Counted from the first letter of the stretch, positions 1-10,432 are shown. The stretch: DNA of 64,000 nt from Tachypleus tridentatus (GCF_004210375.1 NC_134834.1:151127009-151191008); one strand, 5' to 3'. Program-made: numbers and translations. Notes: generated from the sequence alone by a model not told the origin.

Positions 1-572
1 ATTAGAGCTGATATATATCTTTCGTGTATATTATGATCATTATTGAACGAAGAACAAAACAATACAGATATTTCTCATTATTTTAAAGTAGTTCAGATTG
101 AGGTTAAGTATTAAAATATCTAAATACAGCTTTTCTTAGTATATATATTTTTTGCATAAATTTTAAAAGTTTGTGGCTAAATAGAAGGTTTGTACCCGCT
201 TATTCTACCTCCCTGTTTTACTTTCTGCCAGGTGGCAGTGTATTTGTTTTTTCCTTTTAAAGACAGAGCTGCACTATGGAATATCTGTGTTGTTCCACGA
301 TGAGTATGGAACTCCAGTTTTAGTGTTATAAGTCCCGAGAATTAGGAATGAGCATACTACAAGGGGACAGAATAGTGTGGTGCGAGAAAGAATTTTAAAG
401 TCGTTCGAATAAAGTCACGTTATCTACTTAGTATTTTAATTTCTCAGACAGTTTATATTTCCTACTTGTGTGATTTTTCTTTTGCGATATTGTTGAAACA
501 CAAGCAGTAATAACAGCATACAGAATATTTATCCTACAATAACAATTATTCAAAATATCAAAAAAGTCTCAC

Positions 573-610
573 CTTAGGTACCTATAGTCAGTTGCTGCAG
601 CTGCACACAT
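573..610 (-). CDS. First coding exon of an upstream second copy of the Gfo/Idh/MocA oxidoreductase
   Basis: On the minus strand an ATG at 610-608 in a good context (ACA before ATG) opens 12 codons, MCAAAATDYRYL, plus two bases. A GTGAGA donor follows at 572-571. This is the same peptide as exon 1 of the complete gene (52002-52039), and the phase (two bases left over) is the one that gene needs. The rest of this copy would lie to the left of the window. The only difference from the complete copy over the 38 bases is one synonymous Thr/Ala-region change, so nothing here shows decay. Whether the off-window exons are intact cannot be judged. The assignment rests on the match to the complete copy; a 12-residue exon alone would not be recognisable. 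Confidence 0.75.
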
Positions 611-1084
611 TGTTTATAAGTCTTAGAACTGAATGCCACGTCCTCTCTCCGTAAAATGGAATTTCACAGCTCTTTCTCTGCGCTTTAGAGGATGTTTTCT
701 GTCATATGATTGTTATAGAATGCTATGCTTGAGTGTTTCGTAACCGAATCACTCCCTCTACGTCAGAAAATATTAAACTCTCAGTACTGATTTATGTTAC
801 TTGAATTGATGTAGAAAATACTCAAACGAACTTCTTAAGTTTATTTGAGTTGAAAGACTAGGGAATGAGTTTAAATCATGATTACTTCATCCTATTTACC
901 CCACGTTTGAACTGCGTTGGGACTAGTTAGTTTTTAAATTATGCTATATCATTATTTTGATAAAAACAAACAAACAAAACATAACATATTCTCATAATCG
1001 AGGGAAAATATTTTCCCGAATTGTAACAGCTTATGATGTAGGGGAGGAATTCACAAATGTGCACTTACTCTGAAATTTACCATG
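611..1084. other. Non-coding, upstream of exon 1
   Basis: Presumed 5' UTR and promoter side of the minus-strand gene whose ATG is at 610. No TATA box at a convincing distance is visible. It is conserved with 52040-52510 near the gene, but more divergent from about 760 to 960. No gene is seen. Confidence 0.5.
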
Positions 1085-1560
1085 TCTTATGATTTACACG
1101 GAGTTAGAAATCTTAACGGTTAGCCTACTCTAGCTTATGATTTACAAGGGGTAGAAATCTCAACGGTAGGCCTCTTCTAGTTTATGATTTATAAGGAATA
1201 TAAATCTCAACGGTAAGCCTATTCTGGTTTATATTTGTTTGTTTTTGAATTTCGCACAAAGCTACTCGAGGGCTATCTGTGCTAGCCGTCCCTAATTTAG
1301 CAGTGTAAGACTAGAGGGAAGGCAGCTAGCCATCTCCACCCATAGCCAACTCTTGGGCTACTCTTTTACCAACGAATAGTGGGATTCACCGTCACATTAT
1401 ACGCCCCCACGGCTGGGAGGGCGAGCATGTTTAGCGCAACGCGGGCACGAACCCGCGACCCTCGGATTACGAGTCACACGCCTTACGTGCTTGGCTATGC
1501 CAGGCCCTTCTGGTTTATGATTTACGAGGGGTATAAATCTCAACTAGCTTATGATTTACC
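1085..1560. repeat. About 46-bp minisatellite split by a SINE
   Basis: Imperfect tandem units of about 46 bp built on 'tatgatttacaaggaatat', followed by an 'aaatctcaacggtaagcct' half. Copy 1 has about five units, interrupted by the SINE at 1233-1507. The matching array in copy 2 (about 52515-52850) has about eight units and no SINE, so unit number changed after duplication. Confidence 0.8.
1233..1507 (-). mobile_element. tRNA-derived SINE, copy-1-specific insertion
   Basis: The tRNA-like head lies at the right end and reads on the minus strand. Its A-box-like segment is 'tagccaagcacg' and its B-box-like segment 'gggttcgtgccc'. It is flanked by an 11-bp direct repeat, ttctggtttat (1222-1232 and 1508-1518). 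Copy 2 holds the unoccupied site at about 52799-52809, so this insertion is younger than the duplication. Confidence 0.93.
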
Positions 1561-2703
1561 GGGGGCAGTAACAATAATAACACTTATAATGTAACAATAA
1601 AACCCAGTTTTCGTTGATAAAAAGTAGTCGAGCACTTGATAGTTGAGTAACTGCTTTCGCGAAATTCAGCACACAAAACTGGAAGATAAAATTTGAACAT
1701 AGCAACACATGTATGGGTATAGACATTTGAGATGAATATCTTAATTGTTTTTGGTTGTGGCGGTGGTGTGGATATAATATTTTGGCTATTAAATGGAAAC
1801 GTATTTATCTGGTGAATATAGGTGTTGAAATATTCCAACTTTAGACCATTATATCGGGCATATTGATTCCGATTATGTATTTTTAAAAATAATTACACAT
1901 TATTTCAACCTGTAACAATTCTCAACTAGTTGTATCATTGGGTAAAAATTACTTTGTTTTTAGAATAGAAAAATAAGAAGCCATAAACTGAGAGTAATTC
2001 TCTTGTGCGACTGTTTAATCCAAACGTACTGCTAACCTTGTGCACTCCGTTTACTATCAAACATGTTGGTGTCATCAACTTGTCTTACGTGTGTTATAAA
2101 AACAGAAAATTGAATGACAACACCTCAAAGACCTCGCAAGTTTCTCTGTTCATCGTAAACCAGTTTAATCCTGTTTTTTTCCCTTGGGGGTCACTCATGT
2201 GATTGAGATCGTACCAGATTTAGCGGGTTTAGTCTTTTCGCATCGTATTCCCTACGTACTAGAAAAAGGAAAAACAAAAAAGCTCAGTGAATAATTCGAA
2301 AATAAATCTGTGATATATCAACATGAAATTGAATTAATTTAATAACATAGGAATAAGTCCGCAGAATAACAGGAGATTCGATCAGGATGTTTAATATGTA
2401 ATAATGCTCAATATCTAAATTAGTGAGGCTGAGAAAGAAAGTGTGGACACTAGGCAATGCACAAATGAAAAATCTTTATTAATTCGTAGATGAAATGTTG
2501 TTAAACACTGAACAGTTACTTTTACTGGATCTTCGTTGAAATTCCTAAATCTTCAATATCATTTACTAAGGTTTTTTTAATTCAACGTTCCTTACTTCTC
2601 AAGAAATGTCGTACGTACCCAGAACAACTGGTGCTGCTCGCGTGACTGAACATTTTCATTCAAACAAAGATGAGGCGATAACCTCGAGATGACACCCGGA
2701 TTA
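1519..2703. other. Non-coding, no gene seen
   Basis: AT-rich sequence with stops in all frames and no conserved protein similarity that I can recognise. It contains the empty target (1973-1982) of the SINE present in copy 2 at 53281. Divergence from copy 2 is high from 1720 to 2120 and then drops to about 1%. Confidence 0.6.
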
Positions 2704-2715
2704 CCATTGAAAGAG

Positions 2716-2990
2716 TTTGTTTGTTTTTGAATTTCGCACAAAGCTACTCGAGGGCTATCTGGGCTAGCTGTCCCTAATTTAGCAGTGTAAGACTAGAGGG
2801 AAGGCAGCTAGTCATCTCCACCCATAGCCAACTCTTGGGCTACTCTTTTACCAACGAATAGTGGGATTCACCGTCACATTATACGCCCCCACGGCTGGGA
2901 GGGCGAGCATGTTTAGCGCGACGTGGGCGCGAACCCGCGACCCTCGGATTACGAGTCGCACGCCTTACGCGCTTGGCCATGCCAGGCCCA
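2716..2990 (-). mobile_element. tRNA-derived SINE, shared by both duplicates
   Basis: Full-length SINE of the young-looking subfamily (diagnostic 'gcccccacggctgggaggg'). Its tRNA-like head is at the right end. It is present at the same place in copy 2 (54145-54422), so it predates the duplication. The flanking 'ccattgaaagag' appears at 2704-2715 and again at 3001-3012, consistent with a target-site duplication with a short intervening stretch. Confidence 0.9.
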
Positions 2991-3012
2991 TTAATGGTTC
3001 CCATTGAAAGAG

Positions 3013-4030
3013 CTGCTGTAGAAATCCTTGCGCAACATGCAGTATTGCAGCAATATTTTCCACTAACATAACAGGCAAATTATGTAATTTGTTGCTTAAC
3101 AACAAGAAAACAAAACACTCTTAGCTGTAATAAATAACAACACTCCTTACCCGCCGGACTTAATCGACATACTGTTTGGTTAATAATCAGATGTTTTACA
3201 AAAATGCTATTTATTATTATTATTATTCACTAGGATATAATTAATGGTAAGCATTGAATCAAATATTTTATATAAAAATATTACTTTATAAGTTTTAATG
3301 ACTTACACAGAAGAAAGCCAACTTTCGGAAGGAAAAGTTATACTAGAATATAAAGTGAATATTATAAGGGTAAGATCTGTCTCCTATGGTAAAGAACAAC
3401 GACAAATAGGAGTGTGTGTGTTTTTTTTCTTATAGCAAAGCCACATCAGACTATCTGCTGAGTCCACCGAGGGGAAGCGAACAATAAATAAAAACTTATT
3501 CTGAAAACTGTTCAATTCAGTTAATTATTCGTTGCGTTACAGGTTTGGTAGTCATGGAATAAACGTGTATAATGTGTAAGTAATAAGATAATGTCTAAGA
3601 TACATTACAGTCTGGTTATGCAAATCAGTTTTAACTACAGGATAAAAGTTAGGCTTACCTGACCGTTCGACACGATTAGTTGAATATAACACTAATAAGA
3701 GCGATCACTGTTTAGTAGTTAGATATTTTATACACAGTTTCATACTGAGTTCACTGTGAAATGGGAGACAATTGCCTATTAGAGAAACACTTGTAGACAC
3801 ATATTGGTGACTAAACAGTTTAGTTTGACAGCTCAAGTGTAGAGGACGATGTTTTGAAATTCTTTTGTCTTCAGATCAGTTTGTGTTTTCGTTTCCTTTT
3901 ATCGTGGTGGCGTTTAGGCTCAGAACTTGGGATGTTCAGAAATCACCAAACACTTACTGTATTCAGTGCTTTAATTTTCCAGTGATGGTTATTTTAAAAA
4001 TGTTTTCTTATTAACGAACTAAATAGTATT
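3013..4030. other. Non-coding, with a fragment of a second SINE family
   Basis: No gene is seen. Positions 3412-3482 hold a truncated piece of a second tRNA-derived SINE family ('cttatagcaaagccacatca', then 'gctgagtccaccgagggga'), matched at 54846-54916. A short ATT trinucleotide run lies at about 3212-3228. Confidence 0.6.
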
Positions 4031-4034
4031 ATTA

Positions 4035-4515
4035 CATGTAGAGGAACCAACTCTATCGAATTATGATATTGTATCTGAAAGAATTAACTCTCCCAGCACA
4101 AGCTAGCAAGGATATTATTGTGGAAGAACCAATTCAACCAGATGTAGCTAGTAATAATATTATATCTGGAAGAACCAACTGTCCCAGCACTAGCTGGTAA
4201 TGATATTACATCTGGAAGAACCAACTCTATCAGCTCTAGCTAGCAAGGATATTATATCTGGAAGAACCAACTCTCCCAACACTAGCGTGTAATGATATTA
4301 TATTTGGAAGAACCAACTCTACCAGCTCTTTCTAGTAATATTATAATATCTGGAAGAACCAACTCTTCCAACTATATCTAGTAATGATATTATATCTGGA
4401 AGAACCAATTCTCCCAGCTATATGTAGTAATGATATTATATGTAGAAGAACCAACTCTTCCAGCTATATGAAGTAATGATATTATATGTAGAAGAACCAA
4501 CTCTTCCAGCTCTAG
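4035..4515. repeat. 46-bp minisatellite, 11 units
   Basis: Tandem units carrying 'ggaagaaccaactcttccag' and 'gtaatgatattatat'. I count 11 degenerate units here and 12 in copy 2 (about 55465-55990). The extra material in copy 2 is a repeated two-unit block near the 3' end, as expected from slippage or unequal exchange. Each unit contains a small palindrome, ctggaag...cttccag, so the array could form repeated hairpins. Confidence 0.9.
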
Positions 4516-5200
4516 CTCTGTGTTGGACAACCTATAATTAGATGACCAACCATTGTAATTTTATTGGCATCGGAGCAAACCTCAAGCTGGGGGAGGTTAA
4601 TTTGTCCTTCTTAGAAAACCTTTGAGGGGTAGTTTTAGGTCGTTCTATAAAATTATTTTATGATGTTTTTTCATGTGTGTAATTTTAAATGACATGAAAC
4701 GGGGGGAGACAGTTCCACCTCTATTCCTTTTAAATTTGTAACCGTCGCCCCACTCTCAGCTCCAACGTTTATTGTTTTGAGGTTGTCATCGAGGTGTCTT
4801 TTATAGAGTTCTGAACGTCCATAGAGAAGGCTGCCCTTTTAGAACAATAGCTTACAAAACTAGTTAATATAGTTAGAGACTATCTGACTTCTTGGTTAGA
4901 TATTCTTTACTTTTTATGTATCATAAGTATGTGATAAAATACTGTTTTTTTTCTGCGATTAAATACAAGATTTAAGATTTAATTAATACGGGTATTATGA
5001 AACGTTGATGTAGAATCTTTCAATATTAATAGAGTTTCAGAAGAAACTATAAGCAAAACGAAAAACAAATTGGAACATATTTTCAATAAACTGACGTTTA
5101 TTGCTGGGGAATAATTTTCTTTTCAATGTGGCATTCAAGACAAAATTGACGGTATAGCAATGGATTCGAGATTAGTGATGTCGAGAAAACCCACTTGTAG
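4516..5200. other. Non-coding, no gene seen
   Basis: AT-rich and nearly identical to copy 2 (about 55990-56680). No gene, RNA or known repeat is recognised. Confidence 0.5.
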
Positions 5201-5204
5201 AGAA

Positions 5205-5372
5205 AAATGTATATGTAAAAACAACTTGTTTGGGTTGAGAAAATTCTTTTTACGTAGAGGGGCGAACAACGTTTCGACCTTCTTCGGTCATCGTCAGGTT
5301 CACCGAGTAGTTGTTCGCTCCTCTTCGTAAAAATTTTTTACACCCAAACGAGCCGTTTTTACATTTTTAAAA
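5205..5372 (-). repeat. Inverted-repeat unit carrying a hammerhead motif (probable Penelope-like remnant)
   Basis: The two arms are imperfectly complementary: 'gtttgggttgagaaa' and 'cgtagaggggcgaacaac' on the left, 'gttgttcgctcctcttcg' and 'tacacccaaacgag' on the right. A hammerhead-like core sits in between. Such units occur as terminal repeats of Penelope-like retroelements. No reverse transcriptase or GIY-YIG coding sequence is attached here, so this is a solo remnant. Copy 2 carries the same unit at about 56685-56850. Confidence 0.6.
5261..5304 (-). ncRNA. Hammerhead ribozyme motif, type I minimal form
   Basis: Read on the minus strand, the 44 bases give, in order: helix I strand GGTGAAC; the conserved CTGACGA (fits CUGANGA); T; helix II GACC-GAAGAA-GGTC; the conserved GAA; a very short palindromic helix III ACGT followed by T; and the helix I partner GTTCGCC. 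Helix I closes over seven pairs with one G-U wobble. All invariant core bases that I can check are present. Hammerheads with a one- to two-pair or palindromic helix III, thought to act as dimers, are known in Penelope-like elements. Self-cleavage of this copy is inference. Confidence 0.72.
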
Positions 5373-5732
5373 TTCGAGATTAGCTCCGTCGCTTACTAAC
5401 ATATTTGTAACATATATAAGTAAATTATAATATTCCAAAACAAACACTGTTGTTATAAGATACAGTTTTAATATTTTTATTTAAAACTTCGTTTGTTAAA
5501 GGTAGCATTAATTACACAATAATAACATGGTATATTTAGACATTTCACAAAAGTTAAGGCCTCTGAAAAATATAAAAGTTTTCGGTAACATGATAAAATA
5601 AGGCAACAAAATAAATATCAAATTCGGTTAATTATTTAGCTAATCAGTTACTGACTAACCAGTGAGTAAATAGGTTCAATATTTGTTCGTGAATTAGTCA
5701 GTGAGAGTTAGTGCTTCTGATATTAATCCTGG
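5373..5732. other. Non-coding, no gene seen
   Basis: AT-rich. It matches copy 2 at about 56850-57210 closely. Nothing else is recognised. Confidence 0.5.
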
Positions 5733-5945
5733 TTTGGTTTGAATTTCACGCAAAGCTACGTGAGGACTATCTGCTCTAGAGGGAAAGTAGCTAGTCATCA
5801 TCACCCACCGAGATAGTGAGATTGACCGTAACATTATAACGTGACCCTACGTCTGAAAGGGCGAGCATTTTTGGTGTGATGGGGGTGCGAAACCGCAACC
5901 CTCGGCTTAAGAGTCGAACACCCAAACCATCTGGCTATGTTAGGT
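5733..5945 (-). mobile_element. Old tRNA-derived SINE with internal deletion
   Basis: It matches the common SINE from 'gaatttcacgcaaagctacg' to the tRNA-like head. About 25 bases between 'ctgctcta' and 'gagggaaag' are missing compared with the copy at 57212-57455. The element is shared by both duplicates, so the deletion happened in copy 1 after duplication. Diverged head: B-box-like 'gaaaccgcaacc'. Confidence 0.8.
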
Positions 5946-6202
5946 TTCGTTATGTTTACCAAGAATCATGGGCATATTTCTTTAAGAAGATGACCGGAAG
6001 TTCGTTATATTTACCGACTGTTATCTACGCTGGACATTCCGAGAAGCTTAATGATTCTGCATAGATGGACATTTGTTTTTCAAAATGATTAAAATTTCTT
6101 TGGTTTGTTCTAACAAAAATGAACGTTTCGCCGAAAACTCATTCAACGTGTTCTAATAAATGTAATCTGCGCGCAACTTCTTGTGACCTTTGACGTACAG
6201 TT

Positions 6203-6460
6203 TGGTTTGAATTTCATGCAAAGCTACACGAGGGCTATCTGCGCTAGCCGACCCCAGTTTAGCAGTGTAAGACTAGAGAGAAGGCAGCTAGTCATCACCA
6301 CCTATCGCCAATTCTTGGGCTACTCTTTTAGCAACGAATAGTGGGATTGACCGTCATATTATACGCCCCCACTGCTTGGAGGGCGAGCATATTTAGCGCG
6401 ACGTGGGCGCGAACCCGCGAATTACGAGTCGCACGCCTTACGCGCTTGGCCATGCCAGAC
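6203..6460 (-). mobile_element. tRNA-derived SINE with a replaced tRNA-side half
   Basis: It is flanked by near-identical direct repeats, tttgacgtacag (6189-6200) and tttgacttacag (6462-6473), shared with copy 2 (57713-57979). The left 140 bases differ from copy 2 at only about five sites. The right 110 bases differ at about 35 sites and instead match the subfamily of the SINE at 2716-2990. This is the pattern expected of gene conversion by another SINE. Confidence 0.88.
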
Positions 6461-6898
6461 ATTTGACTTACAGTTAAATACAAAATGTCTCTTATTTATG
6501 AAACAATATTATACACACAGTGAATAACATAAACACACACATTTCTGGGCTCCTTCAACCCTCCTGCATAAAGATGCCAAGTAATATATAAGTAGCAGTA
6601 TTTCACGATCATGCACGCGTAAACACACCTGCTGACCAACAAATACATCCAGAATATTACGAAACTTTTGCCAACTAAGATGTTTATCGTCTGACGACAG
6701 GCAAGTACTAAACTGCTGACTTAAGTAAGATTTTCTGAGATCACGAGTGATTGAAAAACACTTCATTTTGATTTTAGTTATTTACTACGTCGACCATAAG
6801 AAGGTCATCTATATTTTTAACAGTGAAATAACACCGGATGAACTTGTTACCAGGCTAACTTGGTCACCAGATTAACTCATTCATCACAATAATTTGTC

Positions 6899-6992
6899 GT
6901 TGTTTGATTTTGGAATTAAGCACAAAGTTACACAACGGGCTATCTTTGTTTTGTCCAGCTTTTATTGTTGTAAGTCCTGTGCCGATAGGGGG
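6899..6992 (-). mobile_element. Fragment of a second SINE family
   Basis: Diverged tRNA-derived SINE piece ('ggaattaagcacaaagttac', 'cacaacgggctatct', 'gttgtaagtcctgtgccgat'). Also present at about 58498-58590 in copy 2. Confidence 0.6.
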
Positions 6993-7062
6993 CGATTAAC
7001 TTGTCGCCAGAGTAACTTGTTCATCTAATTCGCTCGTTCAAGGGACTATCTGGTTTATTAGA

Positions 7063-7084
7063 ATATCGTGTTTAAACACGATAT
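7063..7084. repeat. Perfect 22-bp palindrome
   Basis: The half-site ATATCGTGTTT is followed directly by its exact reverse complement. In copy 2 (about 58665-58686) one central base differs, so the symmetry is no longer perfect. Function unknown; it may be chance. Confidence 0.7.
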
Positions 7085-7564
7085 ACAAGGAGTAATAAAA
7101 TGAGGGGTAATTAAGTGTTTGTTATATAAGTATCCTAACGAGTGTAATCCTTTCCTTTTATAGGAGTTAAGGTCTTAAGGATATTAATAAGTTAAGGTAT
7201 TTCTTTTTATTCACTGGCTTAACGATAAATTCACGGATTTATCTATAGGTTCGATTCTCGTTTTGAGCCAAACAAAAATATATTTATTTTTTTAGGGGTC
7301 ATTATAACTTTCTGTGAAAAATAAATCCTATTATATTTCTTTATCTCAGTAAAAATTATATTTTACACACAATTCACAAGTTTCTATCCCGGACACATTA
7401 TATTATATTACATTGTACGCTAATTGCTTTTTGTTATTTCGATGTACCCTATTCCATCTTAAGCTAGAAATGACAATTAGCCATCAGTGTACTGTTTTAT
7501 ATAAGATAAATAATAAAAGGTAAAAGGAAATTAACTGTTATATAGTCTCGTTAATTTGCTATAA
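7085..7564. other. Non-coding, no gene seen
   Basis: AT-rich. It is conserved with copy 2 apart from small indels, including a block of about 20 bases ('taccctattccatcttaagc') absent from copy 2. No feature is recognised. Confidence 0.5.
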
Positions 7565-7577
7565 AAGCTAAGTATGG

Positions 7578-7847
7578 GGCCTGGTATGGCCAAGCGCGTA
7601 AGGCGTGCGACTCGTAATCCGAGGGTCGCGGTTTCGTGCCCGCTTCGCGCAAAACATGCTCGCCCTCCCAGCCGTGGGGGCGTTATAATGTACGGTCAAT
7701 CCCACTATTCGTTGGTAAAAGAGTAGCCCAAGAGTTGGCGGTGGGTGGTGATGACTAGCTGCCTTCCCTCTAGTCTTACACTGCTAAATTAGGGACGGCT
7801 AGCACAGATAGCCCTCGAGTAGCTTTGTGCGAAATTCCAAAACAAAC
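7578..7847 (+). mobile_element. tRNA-derived SINE, copy-1-specific insertion
   Basis: Full-length SINE in plus orientation. The tRNA-like head comes first (A-box-like 'tggccaagcgcg', B-box-like 'ggtttcgtgcccg') and the tail 'ccaaaacaaac' last. Its direct repeats, aagctaagtatgg, are at 7565-7577 and 7848-7860. Copy 2 has the single unoccupied site at about 59139-59152, so it inserted after the duplication. Confidence 0.95.
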
Positions 7848-7860
7848 AAGCTAAGTATGG

Positions 7861-8601
7861 AATTATACTGGACTAACTCAGTGACGTGTGGACAACTGAA
7901 GAATGCAGTGGAACTTTCGCTTGTTTTCATTGAATTTGGTTTATTAAAAATCTACGAATTTATTTGCACACTTTTCAGGTATTCTTGTCCAGCGTCTTTT
8001 GGAATACCGGAAGTTTGTTGTTTGTAAGTTCATAAATTATTATGTACGAAACCGATATCATTTCCTGTGTTGATGTGAGGCCTAACAACTATCTTGGCTC
8101 TCTTTATCTAGATAAGTAATTTATCATGTCAGTGTATTTTTCTTTTATTTTCTGATTATCAACGAATAGCTCCGAGGTGGTTTTAATGTTTGTTTTTTTC
8201 AGTTACAAATTTCAGCTCAGCTCCGTTATCTTTTGACGGTTTTGCGTTCTAATTACGGTTTATAACATGGGACATCAAACCCTTTCCAGTGCTATACTTG
8301 ACCACGCTCAATTCTAATTCTGCCTAAAATAACTTCAGTTTGAGAGCAGGCTAGTTATAAAATCACGCTTGGTATTGGTAGTAGAAGGACTGTATCAAGT
8401 TGACAATGGGTTTATTAGAAGTTTCCTTTTCTTTATAAAGTTTAGGAAAGCAACGTATGTGGAGAGGTCAGGAGTCCGACGGTTGAGCGTATGGTGGCCC
8501 TCTGGAGGAAGTCATGTACACTGTTTAATTGGTTTAGAACTTTATTAACTTGATAATTTTTATTTGTGGTTGTGTCAGATTTTAATCATTTGCAGTTTTC
8601 A
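7861..8601. other. Non-coding, no gene seen
   Basis: No gene is recognised. Copy 2 carries an extra segment of about 40 bases near 59255 ('accctacactctatgggttt') that is absent here. Confidence 0.5.
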
Positions 8602-8612
8602 TCCTGGTTTTG

Positions 8613-8867
8613 TTTGTTTGTTTTTATTTCTCAATTTCGCGCAAAGTTACACGAGGGCTATCTATGCTAGCCGTCCATACTTTGTAGTGTAAGACTAGAG
8701 GAAAGACAACTAGTCATCACCACCTACCGCCAACTCTTGGGCTACTCTTTTATCAACGAATAGTGGAATTGACTGTCACTTTATTGCGCCCACACGGCTG
8801 AAAGGGCGTGCATGTTTGATGTTAAGGAGATTCGAACCCGCTACCATCAGGTTATGAATTAAGTGCC
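8613..8867 (-). mobile_element. Old tRNA-derived SINE
   Basis: Complete but diverged SINE. Its 11-bp direct repeats, tcctggttttg, are at 8602-8612 and 8868-8878. In copy 2 (59951-60119) the tRNA-side half and the right flank are deleted. The element therefore predates the duplication and the loss in copy 2 followed it. Confidence 0.85.
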
Positions 8868-8878
8868 TCCTGGTTTTG

Positions 8879-9221
8879 AAACTTGGTATTTTAGTCTATT
8901 AAACTAAGAATAAATATTGAATTATTTTTGTATAAAATGAATGATGTAGGAAGTGTCGGTTTCGGTTTTGTTTAACTGAGTTGTAGAACTGTCACATTGG
9001 TTTTCAGGGAGCTTCTAGACTGCAACAGTTTTTAGGCCTTAGGACTAAACTATAGTTACAGTTTTGTTCAATGGTCCTGAGCTGATATTGAGTACTCTGG
9101 ACAAAAGTTTGGCGTAGGTTTCATTGTTTAATCAAAAAATCAAATTTCAACATATGACGACTGCCAGTCAACTTATAACATCGAGTGATGCTTATGTCAT
9201 CACTTTTTAAGTTGTAGATAT
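8879..9221. other. Non-coding, no gene seen
   Basis: No recognised feature. Part of this stretch (about 9110-9230) is missing from copy 2 next to its minisatellite. Confidence 0.5.
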
Positions 9222-9535
9222 AAGCCTACATTTAAAAAAAAAATCAGCTATTACCATTGTTGTTTGTCCTTAACCTCATCTAGTAGATATTAACTTACAT
9301 TTAATAAAAAAATCAATCATTACCATTGTCGTTTGTCCTTAACCTCATCTGGTAGATATTAACTGACATTATAACAAATCACTTATTACCATTGTTGTTT
9401 GTCCTGAATCTCATCTGGTAGATAGTAACTTACATTTATAACAAACCAGCTATTACCATTGTTGTTTGTACTTAACCTTAACTGGTAGATATTAACTTAC
9501 ATTTATAACAAACCAGCTGCTCACATTGCTGTTTT
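9222..9535. repeat. About 65-70-bp minisatellite
   Basis: Tandem units containing 'tagatattaacttacattta' and 'ttaccattgttgtttgtcct', about five here. The matching array in copy 2 (about 60345-60545) has about three, so unit number differs between the duplicates. Confidence 0.8.
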
Positions 9536-9924
9536 TCTATTTTTTAAAAGTTAGACATCAATTAAATTATTAAGTTTGTACTTCATTGAAAGTTTATACT
9601 CGTCAAAAAAAGTGAAAAATAGCAAAGAATCTAGTACAGAAACTTGAAGTACACCGTCGAAAAGTTGTTCTCTGCTTTATTTTAATAAAGGTTTAAATGT
9701 CTTGAGATACATATATTAATTTCAAGTGCATTTTAAACTTACTCCGTTGTGATTTCATTCCATTTATAACAACATTTTTCGTACTACAAACTGACTCAAC
9801 TCAGGAAAAGAGGACTCCTAGGTGACACCTTATTCAAATATAACTTTATATTTTCATATATAAATTTGAAATGTTGCTTGATACTTTCGTCTATGAGAAG
9901 ACTCCGTGTCAATCAAATTTGTTG

Positions 9925-10045
9925 TTGGTTTTGTATTGTTAGCGCAAGGCTCACCCTGCCACCGGTGCTTTGTTTACTTTGGGGCAATGAACCCCATATT
10001 TTATTATTGTAAGTTCGTAAACTGACTGCTTACGTCGTGGGAGGG
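9925..10045 (-). mobile_element. Diverged SINE-like fragment
   Basis: It resembles the second SINE family in order and spacing ('agcgcaaggctcaccctgcc', 'ggcaatgaaccccatatttt', 'attgtaagttcgtaaac'). Shared with copy 2 at about 60985-61105. Family assignment is tentative. Confidence 0.4.
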
Positions 10046-10304
10046 GACATGTCAATGTGTGAGCCACTATCACACTTCTCAGTTGCTTGTAAATTTTGTA
10101 AATAATCGATTTCATTGAAAGTTGGTGTTTCAACGACACACGTACGAGGCCAAATATTTACATTTTAACAGGCCTCTCGTTAGCCAATGGGAGACATTTT
10201 GAACAAAACACTACCAAATCCAGTGTATATTCATTTAACTGAAAATTTTTTGGCATTTTTATTGGCTAAAAAATAAAGCATTTCATACTCCTTTATCGTT
10301 GGGT

Positions 10305-10432
10305 TTGTTTGTTTAGAATTAAGTACAAAGCTACACAACGTGATACCTGTAATTTATCCACCACGGCTATCGAAATCCGATTTTAGTGGCGTGAGTCCGC
10401 AGACGTACCGCTGTGTCACTGGGAGTTTTATT
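10305..10432 (-). mobile_element. SINE, second family
   Basis: 'gaattaagtacaaagctaca' begins the tail. The tRNA-like head with a B-box-like 'atcgaaatccga' and 'gtgagtccgcagacgtaccg' follows. Shared with copy 2 at about 61362-61492. Confidence 0.6.

Noticed and set aside
7578-7660. tRNA-like sequences with A- and B-box motifs
   Set aside because: They are heads of the common SINE: they recur many times, lack a closed acceptor stem and are followed by the fixed SINE body.
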